From: an uncultured Arcobacter sp.
Lineage (GTDB): Bacteria; Campylobacterota; Campylobacteria; Campylobacterales; Arcobacteraceae
Direction of reading: 5' to 3'
Assembly (NCBI GenBank): GCA_913054415.1
Contig: CAJXII010000059.1
Span: 1 to 9,262, forward strand
DNA: 9,262 nucleotides
Positions 5,593 to 9,262 of the stretch are shown in pieces. The stretch's first letter is position 1. The number at the start of each line of letters is the position of its first letter. Below the pieces are notes generated by a model. It was given only the letters and a program-made list of their open reading frames with translations. It was not told the origin of the DNA and did not search any database. The translations under genes and the position numbers were made by a program.

Positions 5593-6906
5593 TTATTTAT
5601 GTTTTTCGTTTTGTTTATTTTCTATTCTAACTCTTACAGATTTAGCATGAGCAGTAAGCCCCTCTGTATCTGCTAATAATGCACATTTTTCACCCATATC
5701 GTTAATAGCATTTTGTGAAAAAGAGATTATACTACTTTTTTTCATAAAATTTTCCACATTTAGTGGGCTATAAAATTTTGCAGTTCCACCTGTTGGTAAT
5801 GTATGATTTGGTCCAGCTATATAGTCACCTATAGGCTCTGGTGTATTTTGTCCTAAAAAGATAGCACCAGCATTTTTTATCTTTGGCAATAACTCAAAAG
5901 GGTTAGATGTCATCACTTCTAAATGCTCTGGTGCAATCTCATTCATAAGATGAACAGCATATCCCATACAAGATGTTACTATGATACAACCTCTTTGCTC
6001 AATAGATTCTCTTGCTATATCTTCTCTAGTTAATTCTTTTAAATATTTATCAACCTCTTGGCTAGTTTGTTGTGCTATATTTTCATCTGTTGTTATCATA
6101 ATACTACTTGCCATTTGGTCATGTTCTGCTTGAGATAATAGATCTATTGCTAAATATTTCGGATTTGCACTTTCATCACTTAATATTCCTATCTCACTAG
6201 GACCTGCTATCATATCAATATTTACTTCACCATAAACCAATTTTTTAGCAGTTGCTACAAAAATATTTCCAGGACCAGTAATTACATCTACTTTTTTTAC
6301 ACTATTTGTTCCATAAGCCATCACAGCTATTGCACTTGCTCCACCTACTTTAATAACTGTTTTTATACCACATAGATGACAAGCTGCAAGTAGTAGTTCA
6401 TTTGGTTCATTATTTGGTGTTGGTGTAGCTACAATTATCTCTTCTACTCCTGCTACAATAGCTGGTATTGCATTCATAAGCAAACTACTAGGATAAGCAG
6501 CTTTCCCACCTGGAATATATAATCCTGCTCTACTTACTGCTGTAACTTTTTGACCTAAAATAGTTCCATTATCCTCAAAATCGATCCATGATTTTGGCAA
6601 CTGTTTTTGATGATATGCTTCTATTCTATCATAAGCAAGATGTAAAGATTCTCTTAGATCATCATCAATATTATCATAAGCTTGTTTCATCTGATCTTGG
6701 CTAATAAATAGATCATCACTATTTTTTGGTGACCAATTATCGAACTTTTTAATGTGTTCAATTACTGCTTCATCTTTGTTTGTAATAATATCATCAATAA
6801 TATCATTGACAATACCACTTACTTTTTTAATATCAACTTTTCCTCTGTTTAAAATTTCTTCAAACTCTTCTTTAAAATTTTCATCTTTTGTATTTATAAT
6901 CTTCAA
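5593..6906 (-). CDS. hisD: Histidinol dehydrogenase
   Basis: HisD catalyses the last two steps of histidine synthesis, oxidising L-histidinol to L-histidine with two NAD+. The 437 residues cover the full family length. Visible are YIPGGKAAYPSSLLMNAIPA, VDVITGPGNIFVATAK, DMIAGPSEIGI, SQAEHDQ, IAPEHLEV and GPNHTLPTGGTAKFYSPL. By comparison with the Escherichia coli enzyme, the Zn2+ ligands are Q259, H262, D361 and H420, and the catalytic pair is E327/H328; all are present. The start is TTG at 6904-6906, overlapping the aroK stop as TTGA, and is supported by GGGAG (6914-6918) with 7-nt spacing; the next in-frame Met is at residue 73, far too late. No other his gene is in the window, so histidine genes are scattered in this genome or lie elsewhere. 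Confidence 0.97.
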   Translation of the reverse strand: MKIINTKDENFKEEFEEILNRGKVDIKKVSGIVNDIIDDIITNKDEAVIEHIKKFDNWSPKNSDDLFISQDQMKQAYDNIDDDLRESLHLAYDRIEAYHQKQLPKSWIDFEDNGTILGQKVTAVSRAGLYIPGGKAAYPSSLLMNAIPAIVAGVEEIIVATPTPNNEPNELLLAACHLCGIKTVIKVGGASAIAVMAYGTNSVKKVDVITGPGNIFVATAKKLVYGEVNIDMIAGPSEIGILSDESANPKYLAIDLLSQAEHDQMASSIMITTDENIAQQTSQEVDKYLKELTREDIARESIEQRGCIIVTSCMGYAVHLMNEIAPEHLEVMTSNPFELLPKIKNAGAIFLGQNTPEPIGDYIAGPNHTLPTGGTAKFYSPLNVENFMKKSSIISFSQNAINDMGEKCALLADTEGLTAHAKSVRVRIENKQNEKHK

Positions 6907-7442
6907 TTATCTTCTCCCAATACTTTTAATATATTCTTAACCGCTTTTTTTTCATCCCAATCTTCTACATTTATAATAATATCTGCAACTTTTTCATACT
7001 CTTTTACTCTTTGGTTATATATCTTTCTAGCCTCTTTTAAATCATTTAATAATGGTCTTTTTTTAAGTTTTTTAGCTGAATTTGGAGCATTATATAACCC
7101 TTGTAAAATCTTATCAAATGTAGATTGAAGATATATTACTTTACCTATTTTTTTAATATTTGGTTGCTTATAAAATCCTCCACCTGTAGATATTATAGTA
7201 TTGGTTAGATTTTTTTGACACCATAAAGCACATTTTTTTTCAAGTTCTCTAAAATATTGCTCCCCATATTGTTTAAAAATCTTTTTGATTTTCATATTTT
7301 CAATACTTTCAATCAAATCATCTGTATCAACAGCAAAACAATATTTACCTTTGCAATTGTTTTGATATTTTACCAATGCTCTAGCAACAGTTCCTTTTCC
7401 TACACCCATAAAACCGATCAATATAATATTATTTGTCTTCAT
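6903..7442 (-). CDS. aroK: Shikimate kinase
   Basis: AroK phosphorylates shikimate at the 3-hydroxyl with ATP on the way to chorismate. The 179-residue protein has the P-loop GFMGVGKGT (10-18), the shikimate-contacting VDTDD (38-42) and FRELE (64-68, R65), STGGG (85-89) with the Walker B-like glycines, the lid Arg in KKRPLL (R129), and RVKEYEKVAD (R145). A stretch of about six extra residues with two cysteines (NNCKGKYC) lies between the P-loop helix and the DTD motif compared with Escherichia coli AroK. It is the first gene of the six-gene minus operon, ends in a 4-bp overlap with hisD, and starts 65 bp from the divergent trxC. It may be transcribed as a leaderless mRNA (TATAAT 6 nt upstream of the ATG), or from a promoter further upstream with AAGAAGG as a distant ribosome-binding site. 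Confidence 0.95.
   Translation of the reverse strand: MKTNNIILIGFMGVGKGTVARALVKYQNNCKGKYCFAVDTDDLIESIENMKIKKIFKQYGEQYFRELEKKCALWCQKNLTNTIISTGGGFYKQPNIKKIGKVIYLQSTFDKILQGLYNAPNSAKKLKKRPLLNDLKEARKIYNQRVKEYEKVADIIINVEDWDEKKAVKNILKVLGEDN
6914..6918 (-). promoter_or_regulatory. Ribosome-binding site fixing the TTG start of hisD
   Basis: GGGAG on the minus strand, within the last codons of aroK, is 7 nt from the TTG at 6904-6906. The position and strength support TTG as the initiation codon of hisD. Confidence 0.75.
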
Positions 7443-7448
7443 AATATT

Positions 7449-7454
7449 ATTATA
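7449..7454 (-). promoter_or_regulatory. Candidate -10 element of the aroK operon (leaderless spacing)
   Basis: TATAAT on the minus strand ends 6 nt before the aroK ATG (7442-7440), so transcription would begin at the start codon. The bases before it are AGG rather than TGn. The arrangement GGTATAAT-N6-ATGA is shared with the phosphatase gene at 1237. The alternative is the promoter at 7491-7496. Confidence 0.5.
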
Positions 7455-7472
7455 CCTTCTTTTCTTTTAATA

Positions 7473-7481
7473 TGTTATAAT
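7473..7481 (+). promoter_or_regulatory. Extended -10 promoter of trxC
   Basis: TGTTATAAT is a full match to the extended -10 consensus, with its hexamer at 7476-7481. Transcription should start near 7488, leaving a leader of about 20 nt that contains a strong ribosome-binding site. No clear -35 box is seen upstream. Confidence 0.65.
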
Positions 7482-7490
7482 GAGAAAAAA

Positions 7491-7496
7491 ATTATA
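7491..7496 (-). promoter_or_regulatory. Alternative upstream -10 element for the aroK operon
   Basis: A second TATAAT on the minus strand would give a transcription start near 7484 and a leader of about 42 nt. That leader would contain AAGAAGG (7461-7455), 12 nt from the ATG, which is longer than ideal for a ribosome-binding site. It overlaps the 5' leader of trxC on the other strand. Confidence 0.35.
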
Positions 7497-7501
7497 AGGG
7501 G
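7497..7501 (+). promoter_or_regulatory. Ribosome-binding site of trxC
   Basis: AGGGG preceded by TA lies 6 nt before the ATG at 7508. It is a strong, well-spaced site, in contrast to the divergent aroK and the genes at 1222 and 1237, which have none at normal spacing. Confidence 0.75.
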
Positions 7502-7507
7502 TAATTT

Positions 7508-7930
7508 ATGAAAATTATATGTCCATATTGTTTAAGTGTTAATAATGTTCCAAAAAAAGATAGTTACAAAAAAGCAAACTGCGGAAACTGTAAAAAATCT
7601 TTATTGGAGAATAAACCTGTAGAACTTACAGATTCTAACTTTGATGAGATTATTGTAAATAGTGATATTCCTGTTATTGTAGATTTTTGGGCTCCTTGGT
7701 GTGGTCCTTGTAAAATGATGGCACCTACTTTTGAACAAGTATCTAAAGATTTTGCACTTAAAACATTATTTGCAAAAGTAGATACTCAAGATCAACAACT
7801 TACTGCTTCAAAATTTGCAATAAGAAGTATCCCCACACTTATTATTTTTAAAAATGGTGTGGAGGTTAATAGAATATCTGGTGCTTTGGATCAAGCATCT
7901 TTGAGGCAATTTGTAAATAGTGCTATTTGA
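7508..7930 (+). CDS. trxC: Thioredoxin 2 (TrxC) with N-terminal zinc motif
   Basis: The 140-residue protein is a TrxC-type thioredoxin. An N-terminal zinc-binding segment carries two CxxC pairs (CPYC, residues 5-8; CGNC, 25-28), followed by a complete thioredoxin fold with the redox site WCGPC (C65 and C68) and the cis-proline in RSIPT (P109). It should reduce protein disulfides in the cytoplasm with electrons from thioredoxin reductase; in Escherichia coli the zinc site of TrxC responds to oxidation. It has its own extended -10 promoter and a strong ribosome-binding site. Its stop codon overlaps the start of the cysteine desulfidase-family gene (TGATG), indicating one transcript and coupled translation. 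Confidence 0.95.
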   Translation: MKIICPYCLSVNNVPKKDSYKKANCGNCKKSLLENKPVELTDSNFDEIIVNSDIPVIVDFWAPWCGPCKMMAPTFEQVSKDFALKTLFAKVDTQDQQLTASKFAIRSIPTLIIFKNGVEVNRISGALDQASLRQFVNSAI

Positions 7931-9231
7931 TGAATAATATATCAAAAAATACACAAGATAAAATTTTAAGAATTTTATTTGAAGAGGTTGTTCCTGCACA
8001 AGGTTGCACAGAGCCTATAGCTATAGCATTTACAGCAGCAAAAGCAAAAGAAGTTTTTGATTATGATGATATTACAAAAGTTGTAATAAGATGTTCTGGT
8101 AATATTATTAAAAATGTTAAAAGTGTAGTTGTTCCAAATAGTGGTGGTATGGTAGGTATTGAAGTAGCAGCTATTATGGGGTTGCTATTTGGTGATACAA
8201 AAAAAGATTTAATGGTAATAAGTGATATTACACCTAGTCAAATGGATATTGTAAAAGAATTTTTGCAAACACATAAAATAGAAGTAATTCATGAAAATAC
8301 TGTAGATAAATTGTATATTATGGTTGAGATACATAATCAAAATCATTGTTCAAGTGTAGAGATTAAACATCTACATACTAATATAACTCAAATAAAAAGA
8401 GATAAAGAGGTATTATTACAACAAGCTTGTAATGATAACTGTTTTAACACAAAACATGAAGATAGAACTATATTGAGTATAAAAACAATATATCAATTGG
8501 CAAAAACTATAGATATTGATCTTATTAAACCTCTTATGCAAAAGGTAATTACACTTAACTCTGCAATAGCAAAAGAGGGATTAAGTGGTAATTATGGTAT
8601 CAATATTGGTAAAGTGATACAAGATCATATAGATAATGGTTTTTATGGTAATGATGTTAGAAATCAAGCAGCAAGTTTTGCTTCTGCTGGTAGTGATGCT
8701 AGAATGAGTGGTTGTGCATTACCTGTAATGACTACAAGTGGAAGTGGAAATCAAGGTATGACTGCATCTTTAGCATTGATAAAATATGCTGATTTTATGA
8801 ATATAGATCAAGACTCGCTTATTAGAGCATTATTTTTTTCACATTTAGCAACTGTGCATATAAAAACAAATGTGGGACGACTTAGTGCTTATTGTGGAGT
8901 TATATGTTCAGCCGCTGCTGTAAGTGGGGCATTGTGTTTTATAAATAATAGTGATTTAGATGTAGTATCTCATGCTATAGCAAATACTTTAGGTGATGTA
9001 TCTGGAATTATTTGTGATGGTGCCAAATCATCTTGTGCTATGAAAATATCTACAACTATATATGCAGCTTTTGATGCTTATGTTTTAGCAACTCATGGCA
9101 AAAATTTATTAGGCGGTGAAGGGATTATAGCAACTGATATAGAAAATACACTAAAACATATAGAAAGATTATCAAAAAATGGTATGAAAGTTACCGATCA
9201 AGTAATTATTGATATTATGAATAATCAATAG
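7930..9231 (+). CDS. L-cysteine desulfidase family protein (YhaM/CyuA, UPF0597; serine dehydratase alpha-like)
   Basis: The 433-residue protein matches the YhaM/CyuA/CdsB family, which cleaves L-cysteine to pyruvate, ammonia and sulfide with a [4Fe-4S] cluster; the family is often annotated as Fe-S serine ammonia-lyase alpha subunit. Seen are the N-terminal signature VVPAQGCTEPIA (C26), NSGGMVGIE, SAGSDARMSGCALPVMT, TSGSGNQGM, LSAYCGVICSAA (C322) and VSGIICDGAKSSCAMK (C362, C369). C26, C322 and C362 show the spacing I recall for the cluster ligands of the Methanocaldococcus jannaschii enzyme. The length is normal for the family. ATG 7930 is preferred over the adjacent TTG at 7927 because it forms the TGATG junction with trxC; no independent ribosome-binding site is apparent. 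Cysteine rather than serine as substrate is inferred from family membership. The 31 bp after the stop show no terminator hairpin. Confidence 0.88.
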   Translation: MNNISKNTQDKILRILFEEVVPAQGCTEPIAIAFTAAKAKEVFDYDDITKVVIRCSGNIIKNVKSVVVPNSGGMVGIEVAAIMGLLFGDTKKDLMVISDITPSQMDIVKEFLQTHKIEVIHENTVDKLYIMVEIHNQNHCSSVEIKHLHTNITQIKRDKEVLLQQACNDNCFNTKHEDRTILSIKTIYQLAKTIDIDLIKPLMQKVITLNSAIAKEGLSGNYGINIGKVIQDHIDNGFYGNDVRNQAASFASAGSDARMSGCALPVMTTSGSGNQGMTASLALIKYADFMNIDQDSLIRALFFSHLATVHIKTNVGRLSAYCGVICSAAAVSGALCFINNSDLDVVSHAIANTLGDVSGIICDGAKSSCAMKISTTIYAAFDAYVLATHGKNLLGGEGIIATDIENTLKHIERLSKNGMKVTDQVIIDIMNNQ

Positions 9232-9262
9232 ATATTTAAAATAGCAAATAATTAGATAAGAT

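Noticed and set aside
6752..6940. Plus-strand hydrophobic open frame over the hisD start
   Set aside because: Its Ile/Phe/Ser richness is the mirror of the acidic and Lys-rich HisD N terminus, not evidence of a membrane protein.
7257..7511. Plus-strand open frame over the aroK start, ending at trxC
   Set aside because: Antisense to aroK and runs through the trxC promoter and ribosome-binding site; no coding features.
7927..7929. TTG immediately before the ATG of the desulfidase gene
   Set aside because: It adds only one Met and is less likely than the ATG that forms the TGATG junction with trxC.
7808..7999. Minus-strand open frame at the trxC/desulfidase junction
   Set aside because: Antisense to two conserved proteins, including the thioredoxin cis-proline region; no family features.
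9232..9262. Possible terminator after the desulfidase gene
   Set aside because: The 31 bp are AT-rich but contain no stable hairpin followed by a T-run; the window ends too soon to judge.

Overview
The window comes from an AT-rich bacterial chromosome, most likely a member of the Campylobacterota (Sulfurimonas/Arcobacter-like; genus not resolvable from here). The grounds are: a DUF2018 gene, of the family typified by Helicobacter HP0242, placed between hisD and a polyprenyl synthetase gene; very short intergenic gaps with overlapping genes; extended -10 promoters without an evident -35 box; and Lys/Asn/Ile-rich proteins. Nothing suggests a phage, plasmid or genomic island. There is no tRNA, rRNA, CRISPR array or insertion sequence, and no gene-free stretch longer than 65 bp.

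Layout. (1) 1-1222, minus strand: a response regulator followed by its sensor kinase, which the left edge cuts off before the ATPase domain. (2) 1237-2662, plus strand: a HAD phosphatase overlapping a family 2 glycosyltransferase. Regions 1 and 2 diverge from a 24-bp near-palindrome in which the two start codons lie 14 bp apart. (3) 2659-7442, minus strand: a six-gene run aroK, hisD, DUF2018, ispB-type prenyl synthetase, cobB/cbiA and a cysteine-rich small-domain protein, with overlaps of 4 and 11 bp or gaps of 6 to 14 bp, so very probably one operon. (4) 7508-9231, plus strand: trxC overlapping an L-cysteine desulfidase-family gene, divergent from aroK across 65 bp.

How they work together. 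The minus operon is a housekeeping mixture: aroK supplies chorismate (needed for aromatic amino acids and for menaquinone), hisD completes histidine synthesis, the prenyl synthetase makes a quinone side chain, and cobB amidates the corrin ring of cobalamin. The Cys-rich protein overlaps cobB and may serve the same pathway. TrxC and the desulfidase pair thiol redox with cysteine breakdown. The HAD/glycosyltransferase pair looks like a surface-polysaccharide or sugar-phosphate unit without a known product.

The most unusual item is the divergent control region at 1218-1241. A self-complementary TATAATTATA core places a perfect extended -10 (TGnTATAAT) on each strand. The TG of each promoter is the complement of the opposing gene's start codon, and each hexamer ends exactly 6 nt before its own ATG. 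This predicts two leaderless, mutually exclusive transcripts. aroK shows the same TATAAT-N6-ATG spacing.
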